DNA of 64,000 nucleotides from Crossaster papposus (GCA_037893245.1 JBAIAA010000539.1:529663-593662), one strand, 5' to 3'. Positions 1 to 11,399 are shown, numbered from the stretch's first letter. The notes: a model not told the origin generated them from the sequence alone. Numbers and translations: made by a program.

Positions 1-264
1 CGAATGTTTTAGACAAACCTTGATGCAATTTGTTACATGCCGGTTACATGTACAGTTAACTGTACATTCTTTAAAATAATCGACACTTTTCTGAATAGAG
101 TGACGTCACAAGAGTAGTTTAATCAACGTGAAGGGATAGATAAGAATGTTAATGGATATCATTCGACTCAACTATGCCGTATAGGGTTACGTTTACGTAA
201 GTGCGTGCAAGCTACAGCTTGCTAGCGCGTATAGTTGTGGCGCTGTGTGCCGTACACAATAGGT

Positions 265-1022
265 CGTATGAATACAAACTAGCATTTGCTTTTACTACCA
301 ATTTTGTTAGCATTTACTAGCATCTGTATGAATAAAAATGAAGCAAAAGGTTTTACTGGAAAGTATTTGCTAAAGACTAAATGTATTTACTTTTTACTTT
401 TCCGCATTTGCTAGAGTATTAGTATTTGCTTCATTTGGTATGAATACAAAATGAGTAAATGCTTTAGATTCGCAGTATTTACTCGTCAATTTTCAAAGTT
501 GTGTCGGGGCTATACCTTGAAAAGAGAAAAGCAAAGACTAGTATGCAAAATAGGAACTTTTATATATGTGTTTAGGCAGGAAAAAATATGAACATGGAAA
601 ATGAAGTGACTAGGATCAAAATACAAACAGTTGTACTGGGTTTGGGGAAAGAATTGAGATGTGGATTGCCGATCCTTTCTTGCAACATTCTGGGGTTGGA
701 AAGGGACAGCCTATAACTGCTAAGCATCATCTTGAGTTTCCGATTTCATCAAAACACCCCTTTTAGCGTACGTAACTAAATTGTCTGTGTGGGCCTGTAC
801 GTACACACAATGGAGACTCTATTGTTATAAACCGTTCGGCTGTGCAATCAACTGCAAATTAGAAGCATTTACTACTATTTCAGTCAGTAAGTGCGAAAGA
901 GTAAAACATTATTTAATTCATACGAATTGAATCATTTGCTTTTCCTTAATGCTTTTACTCCGAAGTAAATGCTTTTACTTTTTGCTTGTATTTCATAGCA
1001 TTTGCTAGTTTTTATTCATACT
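265..1022. mobile_element. Inverted-repeat (MITE-like) element
   Basis: The ends are inverted copies: GTATGAATACAAACTAGC at the left and, on the other strand, GTATGAATAAAAACTAGC at the right. Inside, short motifs such as AGCATTTGCT and AGTAAATGC recur in both orientations near both ends. No coding potential was seen, so it looks non-autonomous. A target duplication could not be fixed, and the superfamily is unknown. Confidence 0.55.
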
Positions 1023-1488
1023 ACCCACTAATCAGCTGTGCAGTAGTATCGGCCGCTCGCGCGCTCGATCGTTCAGGGAACAAGCTTGATAGCCTTGATC
1101 AAGGCTAGTAGCGCGTCCACTGTTAATCAGACACAAAAGTCAAACGCCCTGAACAAGGCCATTTCAGCTTAGAGTAGGGGCAAACGTTTGTTGACGTACA
1201 CCATACAAATATAATAAAAGCTGTGTGTCTTTAATGCCCTTGTTAAGTTAATGTTACAGCCATATTTGATTTTAAAATCAAACTATCGCGACGTTCTTAC
1301 ACAAAAGACATCCGTTGCACATAATGATATTATTGCCGTAACATTTAAAACTGAAGATCTTCTGTCGATGTTAATTAAGGTATTTTAAAGTTGATTTGAT
1401 GACTAGACTGTTCTTTTGTAATCGTTTGCTAATAAAAACAATAACAGCATAACTAACACAGTGTGTTTTGCTATGGTTAATGTAAGCT
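1023..1488. other. No gene seen
   Basis: AT-rich sequence without a credible reading frame or a repeat structure that I can define. Confidence 0.5.
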
Positions 1489-1492
1489 TTAA

Positions 1493-1866
1493 GGGATCGT
1501 ATACGTTTGGTAATTACTCCAAAAATTAATGGCAATAAAAAATTACTTGGTAAGAAGTACAGCAGCTTTAGATAGTATAATGCATTTTTAGAAACTTTTC
1601 ACTACAAAGTACTGCGGTTATGGAAAAAAGATATCACTTTTTAGCCCCAAAAATTTGAATCTGAGAAGCGTTACTGCAGTGACGTCTGTCAGATTGTGTA
1701 TTGCAATGCAGATTATTCTTCCTGCGTGGACATAACCGCTCCAGATTTTCGGCAATATCTCAAAATCGCTACCACCTTTTTACAGGTTAGTTTTGTGGTA
1801 TATATCTATAACTATATAGGATTGAAACAAACAGTGGGTTCCAATTACCAAACGTATACGATCCCT
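1493..1866. mobile_element. piggyBac-type MITE (TTAA-flanked)
   Basis: Inverted ends GGGATCGTATACGTTTGG and CCAAACGTATACGATCCC are flanked by TTAA at 1489-1492 and 1867-1870. TTAA target duplication is the hallmark of piggyBac-like elements. About 374 bp, non-coding; the open frames inside are chance. Confidence 0.7.
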
Positions 1867-2353
1867 TTAAGGAAAAAGCTGGCTGACTAGAGCTCATGAC
1901 AGCTCCTTATTTTGTATCGTTAAATACAGATCCTTGTCATTGGACGATGGAACTCACATCACGTGACACATTTATTATTGCTCCCATTTACGCCGGAGCT
2001 CAAGAAGTCCCATTTGCCAATGGGAATGGGAATGGGAATTACTATTTATTTGAAAGTAAAGATCATTCTTGTTCTCACGGCTTTTGAACTTTGAACTTTT
2101 GAAATAATTTTGAACATCAAAGCGCCGCAGACCAAAACCTGGAAAAAGGTTGCTGTGACCCGATTTGTGCTGCTTATCACCACCACAACCCTGGCGGCGA
2201 CGTATGTGCCAACGTTTGCGTCCATTTTAGACATTGTTTAAAAAGTCAGTTTTGAGTATATAAGACACTTGTCCCTGTTTAAATTACGATATTGCGATCA
2301 CTTTGAAGGTTAGTTCTGCAGCCGTAAACATGCCCCCTCCCCACAGCGTTGGA

Positions 2354-2690
2354 TCATGCTTGGACCATACAATGTGGTGACAACGCACAGACCAGCATGC
2401 CTGGGTTAATGCCGATTATGCGGCGATAAGAAACTGACCGAACACGCTGAAAACTGACGCTGAGTACCTGGCCGTACGTGCGAGCTCCGAGCAAAATGGG
2501 GCTCAGGCTGCCTGACAAAATGACGGATTTCCCATAACCTGTCGGCAAATTCACAAAGACCACGAAGAAAGGATTCTAATGGCCTTTCGCTGCTCGGGTC
2601 TAAAATCTTCGAGGGATAATATTTTTGATGCAAAATTCAAACAACACGACAGATCTTCAGACGAAAGACGACGCTGAATATCTGCCATTT
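2354..2690 (-). pseudogene. RecQ-type DEAD-box helicase N-terminal fragment
   Basis: On the minus strand an ATG near 2690 opens a peptide starting MADIQRRLSSEDLSC and reaching LEDFRPEQRKAI, which resembles the Q-motif region of RecQ helicases. In another frame the sequence continues ESFLRG and then VFVNLPTGYGKSVI, a Walker A motif (LPTGYGKS, about 2527-2549). The pieces lie in different frames and the rest of the helicase is missing, so this is a broken 5' fragment. RecQ proteins are ATP-dependent 3'-5' DNA helicases. Such fragments are often carried by mobile DNA; I see no direct proof of that here. Confidence 0.6.
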
Positions 2691-5033
2691 TGTCTTAAAT
2701 GTCATGCTGCATCAAATTTGATGACGTCGGGATTCAACCGCGTTGTGATTGGACACTTCACATCTTAGCCCCGCCTATACTTATCTGTATACTAGGTCAT
2801 GCGCTTAATGTGACGCAAAATATAGGGAAAACATAAGATTTCAAAAACCCAATGATCCAAGGCAGGGGGGGGGGGGGCGGAGGGGGGGCCCTTCGAGGCT
2901 GTGATTGCGAAACACTGGGGTACCGTCCATTTTCAAAATAGGGGGATCAATTTTCTCACGCGAAAAATTAAGAGTTTTTGGCATCCAATCTTAACATATT
3001 GTCTTTTGTAGTTGTACAACATTGTTATTTACCTTAATTTTTATCATCCAATGACAAACATTTTATTGAAAATGACAAAAGCAGTCGAAATTTGTTTACG
3101 TTGACGTACCGTTGATGCACGTAGAGATTGTGCACAAATACTCAAACGACGTTGACAAATACCTCCCCTAAAAAGGGCAATAATAATAATAATAATAATA
3201 ATAATATGGATTTATAATGCGCACTTCTCCAGAAAACCGATCAAGGCGCCTACACAAAAAGAAAACATTATACAATCGAAAATGGAAAATAAACATAATT
3301 GAACTTAAATAAAACCCAATGAAAGTCTAAGTGAACAAGTGTGTTTTTAGTGTGTTAATAATCGATAAATTGTGAAAAATCGTGCTTCGAACCCACTCAT
3401 TTATTTTCCATGGATACGTTAAAAAAGGATGTAGCAGTGATATACTGAATTTAAAAACAGTCTGCCTGTGAACCCCTCGCGTTTTATCGTGTTGTTTTCG
3501 AACGAAAATGGCAGAAAATGACATCTCCCCAAACAAATTCCGTGTAGATTGTGCCTGTGTACCTGGCTTTGCGGACGTTATATGAATCACTGATTTCGGG
3601 AAGCGATACACGGAGCAAATTTGTACGTGTTTCAATGGTGCGCTTCGCGGTAGCGATCTATACGTATTTACTGTGTGAGATGTGCGACTCATGAGCGTGG
3701 CAGAATGAATGAGATACATTTCAACGTTGGTGGCGCACTTTGTTGGCCCCCCCCCCCCCCCCCCCCCCCCCTTATCCAAGGCGGAAAAGTAGCCTCAGTT
3801 GATTTGAATAATAGTGGCCGTATGAGGTCGCTGTTCGCGCTGTATCTTTGCACGGGGCGCAAAATAGCAGCATATGCGGGGCGCGCGCACAGTGTATTTC
3901 TGGACGGATAACGACGACGGATAACGACGAACTCGCCTTGACCAAGGCTATGGTAGACACCGATGACATGACGATCTATAGCTAGACATAGTCAGTTTTC
4001 CAAATAATCCGGCTCGAAGAACCAAATTATGTAGGATTGATAAGGGGATAACTGTGGTTGGGATTTATTCGATAGTGACTGCTTTCAACAAGTCCGATTA
4101 GGCACTTGCGAACGAGTGGTGGCGTGTACTAGAGGGGGTGGTTACTGCTGGCTGATAAGGGCTAGTACTAGTAGGAAGGACGACACTCAGGAATACACCA
4201 GACGAATATCTGGGCTTGGAATTTAATGAACTCTTCCAGTTCCAAATAAAACACCAGTGAACAGCATTTAACAATGGCTGTAAACTACAGACGATTATTG
4301 GTGGAGGTGTAAGTTCACACTGTAGTTTAGCTATCACCTATTTGTCTTTCTTATGATGTTAACAAAGGAAGCAATATAACAACATATTATAATTTCAACC
4401 CTGCGTATGTGAATGATTGTGGTTAAGCTGGGGATATATGATCTCTTCTAGTTATAAAATGCACCCATTACTTTGATACGAGTTTATATTATTAAGCTGT
4501 AGACAATTAACCAGAATTTATTCAATGGTTCTTGCATTGAAGTGCATGTCTCATTTAACACAATACAGCACTATCTGATACATATCTGGTACGCTAACAC
4601 ATGACCAATCCGCCACAATAGCACCCTCAATGTTTAACCACTGATTAACTACAAGTGAAGCTTCGAGTGGCACATCGGAATAAACAAATTTGAATCAACG
4701 CCCTAAAAGTATTGGTGTCGTGGATCTTGTCTGTTCCACAAAGTTACTATTATTTACTATGATGATTATCAGTCAGGCAACGATGGCCCCATAAAGGACA
4801 ATCTTATAATTTCTCAAATATTGAACGCAGAGAGAAATTTGGCGCGAGAGCGGCAGCATGCACGCCTAACAGCGCCCTCTGTTGAGCACACGATCACTCT
4901 CTCGCATTGCAAACTTTAGTTCCAACACATGCAGGGGGTGCTAAGCTTTTTAAAACAATCAGCAAGCGAATTTCGGCGCCATTTTGGCGTGGGTTCCGGG
5001 GCCCACTCAAGGGCCCCAGAAACCCGGGGTCCT
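2691..5033. other. No gene; simple repeats and homopolymer tracts
   Basis: Contains a poly-G stretch near 2866-2890, a TAA/ATA microsatellite at about 3178-3206, and a poly-C run of about 23-25 bases near 3748-3771. Open frames across the poly-C run (poly-proline or poly-glycine) are artefacts of the homopolymer. No domain was recognised. Confidence 0.5.
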
Positions 5034-5788
5034 AATTCGTCACCGACACCACGAACTGACACCCATCCCAGTGGTCGCCGTTACAGAAATACAATTCGGA
5101 GAAAAACGCTTTTAAAGGTTTGACATGAGTTTACTCAGTCAACAAATCCGTCTACTTGAGGGGTTTTGGTATCATTAAACGTAACAATTTGTTAACTGCT
5201 GAAACACAAATTTTATATTGTGAAAATATGGTTAGTTAATTAATAATTAAATGATTAAGACGGGTGCCAGTTCGTGAAAACGAAAACTGTCGCGTTTTCG
5301 GAGAGTGCGCGCATACATTGCAGTGAGTGAGTGCCAGTTCGTGAAAACGAAAACTGTCGCGTTTTCGGGGAGTGCGCGCACACAGTGCTTGGGTGCCGCC
5401 GTGTTGACAACATCGAGTTCTATTTATTTCGTAGACAAACGTGATACGTATACACGGCGTAATACAACATTGCCCTGGGTACGTTGTATAGACAGTGCCA
5501 GTTCGTGAAATCTTTTTCACAGCGCGCCGCCGCAATTTCGTTTTCACGAACTGACACGGAGTGCAGTGTCACTTCGTGGAACCGAAAAACGACAGAATGG
5601 ACTAATTTCTGCAAAACTCCCCAATAAAAATTAGCAAATTAACATGATTTAAGAAAAAAAAAATTCGCCATGTTATACTTCATGGCACAAAATGATATAT
5701 TCAGCAATAAAAACAATTTCGAATTTTTTGAATTGTTTGTACACATGTGATGCAGAGGGTGCCAGTTCGTGGTGTCGGTGACGAATTG
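5034..5788. mobile_element. Foldback element with repeated GTGCCAGTTCGTG motifs
   Basis: The left end (5034-5064) and right end (5757-5788) are inverted copies; the right one contains GTTCGTGGTGTCGGTGACG. Between them the block GCCAGTTCGTGAAAACG is repeated directly at about 5266 and 5333, again in part at 5497, and inverted near 5540-5555. The structure fits a non-autonomous element whose subterminal repeats are transposase-binding-like. No protein is encoded. Confidence 0.55.
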
Positions 5789-5989
5789 TGCTCTGGGGCG
5801 CAATCGGAGTCATTTTCGGACACTATATCGTCTTCTTTGGGGAGAGTGATTTAATGATGAGACCAGAATGAACCATTTTTAATTAATTTTTTTCACCCAA
5901 TTAAACAAATATATATTTATATATACAAGTTTGTAAACCCATTCAACTTCAGAGAGTGCTCTACTTTACACAAGGAGCGGTACAAAGTC

Positions 5990-6110
5990 AATCACAAACT
6001 AGGATAGGTTTTAGTTCACCATATTTTATTCCGACAAATCCGTTTTGTGGATACCTCCACTCGTCAGGAAATTACAAATGGTGAACTAAAACCTATCCTA
6101 GTTTGTGATT
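5990..6110. repeat. Penelope-like 3'-end inverted repeat with hammerhead-like loop
   Basis: Arms 5990-6022 and 6078-6110 are almost perfect inverted copies (ACTAGGATAGGTTTTAGTTC and its complement). The minus strand of the loop reads CTGACGAG, then a hairpin with UGGA/UCCA stem, then AAAACGG. This resembles the hammerhead ribozyme core (CUGANGA, stem II, GAAA) known from Penelope-like elements, but the GAAA is AAAA here, so it may be inactive. Confidence 0.5.
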
Positions 6111-6129
6111 GATTTTATATTTATATTGA

Positions 6130-6522
6130 TATTCATCGGTCACCCGCAATGCCGCCATGGAACAAGCCCCTCCCAAGCAACAAGGTCGTACCCCCTTGTG
6201 CTTACCTACCAACCCCTTAACATGGCTGCCAAGAATATCCTCCTCAAGCACTTCAAGACGTTGCAGGAAGATCCAGCAACCTGCGCCATCTTCACCCAGT
6301 CTACTAACCCCCTGTGTTCCTTTAGACGTGACCGCTCCATCAGCAACCATGTTGTTCGGTCAACACTCCCCAGCACCACTTGTACCATCGAAAACGGCCC
6401 TTTCAGAACTGTTCCCTGTAAGCGTCCAAGATGCAAAACTTGTACACATGTTGACAATACATCATCCATCACTGGTTCACGAGGCCATTTCAACATCTGT
6501 AGAGCTATAATTACAAAATAAG
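6130..6522 (+). pseudogene. Penelope-like element, fragment after the RT domain
   Basis: Translates to the same protein as the region after the reverse transcriptase in the element at 8594-10096 (for example LNMAAKNILLKHFKTLQEDP and RDRSISNHVVRSTLPSTTC), with a few substitutions and a frameshift near 6190. It lacks the RT core and stops matching after HFNIC, just before the expected GIY-YIG domain. It is a remnant with no intact gene. Confidence 0.75.
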
Positions 6523-6790
6523 TTCAGGATACGAGAAGAATCGTATGTCGGGCTAACCTCCACAACATTCAAGACGAGGCTGGCGAACCACAAGCAGTTG
6601 TTCAGATGCGAGAAAGGGAGAGCAAGACAGAACTGGGCAAACACGTATGAGCCCTGAAGGACGAAGAAAATATCTTTGAGATCAAATGGGATATTTGTCC
6701 AAGGAGCGCTACCATATTCCAATGTAAACAAGAGATTCAACTTGCACATAACAGAAAATTACATAATCATATGAAAGCCCAAACTAGGTA
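6523..6790 (+). pseudogene. GIY-YIG endonuclease C-terminal remnant from another Penelope family
   Basis: The frame reads YVGLTSTTFKTRLANHKQ and, after a stop, a remnant resembling EIKWDI...KATPYSN, a pattern I know from GIY-YIG C-termini of Penelope-like elements but different from the one encoded at 8594. It directly follows the preceding fragment, so the junction near 6523 joins two families. Confidence 0.55.
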
Positions 6791-6847
6791 CACTAAATAA
6801 GAGAAGCGAAATCGTCTCTACGTGTAGGCACCGAGATGGGTGTGTGC

Positions 6848-7328
6848 CATAGAGCTATATTAAATTACTAGAGCGCTAACTCCTCATTCTTACGCGCGGA
6901 AACGCTTTGAAGCCGTCCTGCGCGCCGACATTTTGAATCCATGTGCGTGTTGTAGAACATAATAAAAATAGATGGATTTAATTTTGAAAGTGTACTCTAA
7001 ATGCAACGCGCGTGCAAGTAGAACAGACGCAAACAACTTTACGCGCGTCATGTCAGTTAAAAAAGTCACGGCAAAATCAACTGCAGCGCGCGAATACGCA
7101 CGCGCATTTGCGATGTTTGCGCTCATTTGCTGATCATGCGTTTCGGTTTTGGGCGTATCGGCTCCGGTAACGCGTTGTATAGAATACAAACGCAAGTATG
7201 CAAATAGCCGTACAGAAGCCGTACAAAATGTTGTGGTTTCCATAGGTTTGTGCACAAACATGGATGCGCCCAGCTCGCATCACTTTGTACATCCAGTCAG
7301 CGCTCTAGTAATTTAATATAGCTCTATG
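6848..7328. mobile_element. hAT-type MITE with 8-bp target duplication
   Basis: Terminal inverted repeats CATAGAGCTATATTAAATTA and its complement bound a 481-bp non-coding unit. It is flanked on both sides by the 8-bp duplication GTGTGTGC (6840-6847 and 7329-7336). An 8-bp duplication with a CA...TG end is typical of hAT transposons. Confidence 0.75.
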
Positions 7329-7522
7329 GTGTGTGCTAAGTTCAGTGACGAAATGCGGAGCGCGATCATGGTCCAATACGCGTAACGCAACCTGATTCGA
7401 TGGGTACGAAGATGCTACTTGATATTTTGTCTTTCTGCTGATGAGTGCCACATGGTACATAACAGTCTGTCCAGAAGTTAATTTAACTTGTATCCTATAT
7501 TTCATATATATATATATATAGA

Positions 7523-7717
7523 AAATGTGAAAAAATAAATATAACAGTGCTCACCGGAAATAAAACCGAGCTTTCGGTGCGAATGCACCTTCTTCAGGGA
7601 GAATTATGGCTTGTTTCTCCCTTTCTTAGCCATAATTCTCCCTAAAGAAGGTGCATTCGCACCGAAAGCTCGGTTTTATTTCCGGTGAGCACTGTTATAT
7701 TTATATTTTCACATTTT
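7523..7717. repeat. Short head-to-head palindrome of Penelope 3' ends
   Basis: Arms 7523-7613 and 7627-7717 are inverted copies of the terminal ~90 bp of the Penelope-like element further right, including ACAGTGCTCACCGGAAATA and the GGTGC/GCACC hairpin. The spacer is about 13 bp. Confidence 0.8.
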
Positions 7718-7771
7718 CTATGCTCTTCAGTGCTACGCAGCATCCCAATTGTATGTATATATATATATATA

Positions 7772-8440
7772 TATATAAAATGTGAAAATATAAATATAAC
7801 AGTGCTCACCGGAAATAAGACCGAGCTTTCGGTGCGAATGCACCTTCTTCAGGGAGAATTATGGCTTGTTGTGATGTCCCGCTGGTAGAACAAACGCGGA
7901 GAAGGTGAACTCCGCGTTCATCCCGTCAGGTTGGAGCGTGCCCAGTTGGAACATCACACGCTGTTCCAAAGATCGGCGCTGCGTGTCCGACGATGCCGTG
8001 GAAACAACGCAGACGCTCATGTCCTTGGTGGAGTGAGATGGCGCGCCGAAGTGTTGGGCGACAGCCAGGCCGGGTTGTTTCAGCCGAACGCTTCGGAGAT
8101 GCTCGGAGATGCGTTCGGCTGAAACAACCCGGCCTGGCTGTCGCCCAACACTTCGGCGCGCCATCTCACTCCACCAAGGACATGAGCGTCTGCGTTGTTT
8201 CCACGGCATCGTCGGACACGCAGCGCCGATCTTTGGAACAGCGTGTGATGTTCCAACTGGGCACGCTCCAACCTGACGGGATGAACGCGGAGTTCACCTT
8301 CTCCGCGTTTGTTCTACCAGCGGGACATCACAACAAGCCATAATTCTCCCTGAAGAAGGTGCATTCGCACCGAAAGCTCGGTCTTATTTCCGGTGAGCAC
8401 TGTTATATTTATATTTTCACATTTTCTATGCTCTTCAGTG
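7772..8440. repeat. Head-to-head palindrome of Penelope C-terminal coding region
   Basis: Arms of about 330 bp meet near 8101-8110 with almost no spacer; a short direct repeat (TCGGAGATGC) sits at the junction. Each arm encodes the last ~100 residues of the Penelope protein (HLRSVRLKQPGLAVAQHFG onward), pointing outward. Both are 5'-truncated copies. Confidence 0.85.
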
Positions 8441-8593
8441 CTACGCAGCATCCCAAATTTTTATATATATATATATATACATACAATGATATATACATAC
8501 AATGTATATATAAAATGTGAAAATATAAATATAACAGTGCTCACCGGAAATAAGACCGAGCTTTCGGTGCGAATGCACCTTCTTCAGGGAGAA

Positions 8594-10096
8594 TTATGGC
8601 TTGTTGTGATGTCCCGCTGGTAGAACAAACGCGGAGAAGGTGAACTCCGCGTTCATCCCGTCAGGTTGGAGCGTGCCCAGTTGGAACATCACACGCTGTT
8701 CCAAAGATCGGCGCTGCGTGTCCGACGATGCCGTGGAAACAACGCAGACGCTCATGTCCTTGGTGGAGTGAGATGGCGCGCCGAAGTGTTGGGCGACAGC
8801 CAGGCCGGGTTGTTTCAGCCGAACGCTTCGGAGATGCTCCGTAAAACGGTCGGCAAGTCGGCGCTTGGTTTCTCCAATATAAAGCAAGCCACAGCGAGTA
8901 CACTTAATACAGTAAACAAGATTAGTAGTGGTGCATTTGAAATGGCCGCGGATGTTGAAATGGCCTCGGGGACTAGTGATGGATGATGTATTGTCAACAT
9001 GTGCACAAGTTTTGCACCTTGGACGCTTGCAGGGAACAGTTCTGAAGGGGCCGTTGTCGATGGTACAAGTGGTGCTGGGGAGTGTTGACCGAACAACATG
9101 GTTGCTGATGGAGCGGTCACGTCTAAAGGAACATAGGGGGTTCGTAGACTGGGTGAAGATGGCGCAGGTTGCTGGATCTTCCTGCAGCGTCTTGAAGTGC
9201 TTGAGGAGGATATTCTTGGCAGCCATGTTTAGGGGGTGGTAGGTAAGAACAAGAGGAATACGACCTTGTTGCTTCGGGGGGGCTTGTTCCATGGCGGCAT
9301 TGCGGGTGACCGATGAAACTCTGCGAAGCGCACCATCAGTCACAGATGATGGGTATCCACGTCGTTGGAAAAAACCTTTCATTTCTTTGCCTCGCTGTTT
9401 AAATTGGTTATCCTCGCTGCAAATACGACGGAGGCGGAGGAATTGGCTATAAGGGATGGCATCCTTGCATTTCTTGGGGTGAGACGACTCATAATGCAAG
9501 TAGCTGTGAGAATCGGTAGCCTTGTAGTGGACTGAAGTGGAGAGAGAATTGCCATTGATTGACACACTGATGTCGAGGAAGGTGATGGTCTCATTGGAAA
9601 TCTCAGAGGTGAATTGCACAGCTGGGTGAAGGTTCTCCGCATACTGGATGAACGTATGGACGTCTTCCACTGACCCAGAAGTGGCACCGATGATGTCATC
9701 GATGTACCGTTTGTACAGCAACGGTTGAGGCCCAGGATAATTTGACATCATCTTCTCCTCGAGAAATCCAATAAATAGGCAAGCGTAACTGGGACCCATA
9801 CGCGTGCCCATTGCGACGCCAGTGGTCTGCAGGTAGTGCTTTCCGTTGAAGGTGAAGTTGTTAAGGGTGAGGACAAGTTCGGCAAGCCTGATGAGGGTAT
9901 TGGTAGGGGGGTCACGGTCTGGACGGCGGTCAAGAAAGTGACGTAGGGCTAGTAAACCATCGGCGTGGGGGATGCAAGTGTACAGTGATTTGACGTCCAT
10001 ACTGAACAGGTAGTTAGTGGAGCCCGTGAATTCAAAGTCGGCGAAGGTATGGAGAGCGTCATTGGTGTCCTTCACATATGAGGGGAGTTGGTTGAG
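8594..10096 (-). CDS. Penelope-like reverse transcriptase with GIY-YIG endonuclease (5'-truncated)
   Basis: The open frame of about 500 codons starts within the protein (NQLPSYVKDTNDAL...), so the true N-terminus is missing. RT motifs are visible: FSMDVKSLYTCIP (motif A aspartate), GVAMGTRMGPSYACLF, and YKRYIDDIIG (catalytic YIDD). After a linker with a Cys-rich patch (CKRPRCKTC) comes the GIY-YIG-like module LVYCIKCTRCGLLYIGE followed by KRRLADRFTEHL. Penelope-like elements use this enzyme pair for target-primed insertion. The stop is followed by the hammerhead-like 3' tail. The frame is intact as far as it goes, but loss of the N-terminus makes it non-autonomous. Confidence 0.9.
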   Translation of the reverse strand, partial: LNQLPSYVKDTNDALHTFADFEFTGSTNYLFSMDVKSLYTCIPHADGLLALRHFLDRRPDRDPPTNTLIRLAELVLTLNNFTFNGKHYLQTTGVAMGTRMGPSYACLFIGFLEEKMMSNYPGPQPLLYKRYIDDIIGATSGSVEDVHTFIQYAENLHPAVQFTSEISNETITFLDISVSINGNSLSTSVHYKATDSHSYLHYESSHPKKCKDAIPYSQFLRLRRICSEDNQFKQRGKEMKGFFQRRGYPSSVTDGALRRVSSVTRNAAMEQAPPKQQGRIPLVLTYHPLNMAAKNILLKHFKTLQEDPATCAIFTQSTNPLCSFRRDRSISNHVVRSTLPSTTCTIDNGPFRTVPCKRPRCKTCAHVDNTSSITSPRGHFNIRGHFKCTTTNLVYCIKCTRCGLLYIGETKRRLADRFTEHLRSVRLKQPGLAVAQHFGAPSHSTKDMSVCVVSTASSDTQRRSLEQRVMFQLGTLQPDGMNAEFTFSAFVLPAGHHNKP

Positions 10097-10097
10097 G

Positions 10098-11260
10098 AGA
10101 AGATGATGTCAAATTATCCTGGGCCTCAACCGTTGCTGTACAAACGGTACATCGATGACATCATCGGTGCCACTTCTGGGTCAGTGGAAGACGTCCATAC
10201 GTTCATCCAGTATGCGGAGAACCTTCACCCAGCTGTGCAATTCACCTCTGAGATTTCCAATGAGACCATCACCTTCCTCGACATCAGTGTGTCAATCAAT
10301 GGCAATTCTCTCTCCACTTCAGTCCACTACAAGGCTACCGATTCTCACAGCTACTTGCATTATGAGTCGTCTCACCCCAAGAAATGCAAGGATGCCATCC
10401 CTTATAGCCAATTCCTCCGCCTCCGTCGTATTTGCAGCGAGGATAACCAATTTAAACAGCGAGGCAAAGAAATGAAAGGTTTTTTCCAACGACGTGGATA
10501 CCCATCATCTGTGACTGATGGTGCGCTTCGCAGAGTTTCATCGGTCACCCGCAATGCCGCCATGGAACAAGCCCCCCCGAAGCAACAAGGTCGTATCCCT
10601 CTTGTTCTTACCTACCACCCCCTAAACATGGCTGCCAAGAATATCCTCCTCAAGCACTTCAAGACGCTGCAGGAAGACCCAGCAACCTGCGCCATCTTCA
10701 CCCAGTCTACTAACCCCCTATGTTCCTTTAGACGTGACCGCTCCATCAGCAACCATGTTGTTCGGTCAACACTCCCCAGCACCACTTGTACCATCGACAA
10801 CGGCCCCTTCAGAACTGTTCCCTGCAAGCGTCCAAGGTGCAAAACTTGTGCACATGTTGACAATACATCATCCATCACTGGTCCCTGAGGCCATTTCAAC
10901 ATCCGCGGCCATTTCAAATGCACCACTACTAATCTTGTTTACTGTATTAAGTGTACTCGCTGTGGCTTGCTTTATATTGGAGAAACCAAGCGCCGACTTG
11001 CCGACCGTTTTACGGAGCATCTCCGAAGCGTTCGGCTGAAACAACCCGGCCTGGCTGTCGCCCAACACTTCGGCGCGCCATCTCACTCCACCAAGGACAT
11101 GAGCGTCTGCGTTGTTTCCACGGCATCGTCGGACACGCAGCGCCGATCTTTGGAACAGCGTGTGATGTTCCAACTGGGCACGCTCCAACCTGACGGGATG
11201 AACGCGGAGTTCACCTTCTCCGCGTTTGTTCTACCAGCGGGACATCACAACAAGCCATAA
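10098..11260 (+). pseudogene. Second Penelope-like copy, inverted, broken
   Basis: Matches the left copy from KMMSNYPGPQPLLYKRYIDD to the end. A base change creates a stop after SITGP near 10888 (CCC TGA in place of CCCCGAGG), separating the RT part from the GIY-YIG part (CGLLYIGETKRRLADRF, 10967 onward). It begins inside the RT domain, so motif A is absent. It is a truncated and interrupted sister of the minus-strand copy. Confidence 0.85.
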
Positions 11261-11399
11261 TTCTCCCTGAAGAAGGTGCATTCGCACCGAAAGCTCGGTC
11301 TTATTTCCGGTGAGCACTGTTATATTTATATTTTCACATTTTCTATATATATATATATATATATTTCAATATAAATAATAAAATAACACAGTAAGTTTA

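Larger units (their letters stand above)
8516..11345. mobile_element. Large head-to-head Penelope-like pair
   Basis: Left arm (about 8516-9762) and right arm (about 10098-11345) are near-identical inverted copies of about 1.25 kb. About 335 bp of extra 5' coding sequence belongs only to the left copy. The outer ends carry AT dinucleotide runs and the shared 3' tail. Inverted partial copies of this kind are known for Penelope-like elements. Confidence 0.85.

Noticed and set aside
3675-3911. Open frames with poly-proline or poly-glycine across poly-C runs
   Set aside because: They exist only because the homopolymer has no stops; no domain or codon pattern supports them.
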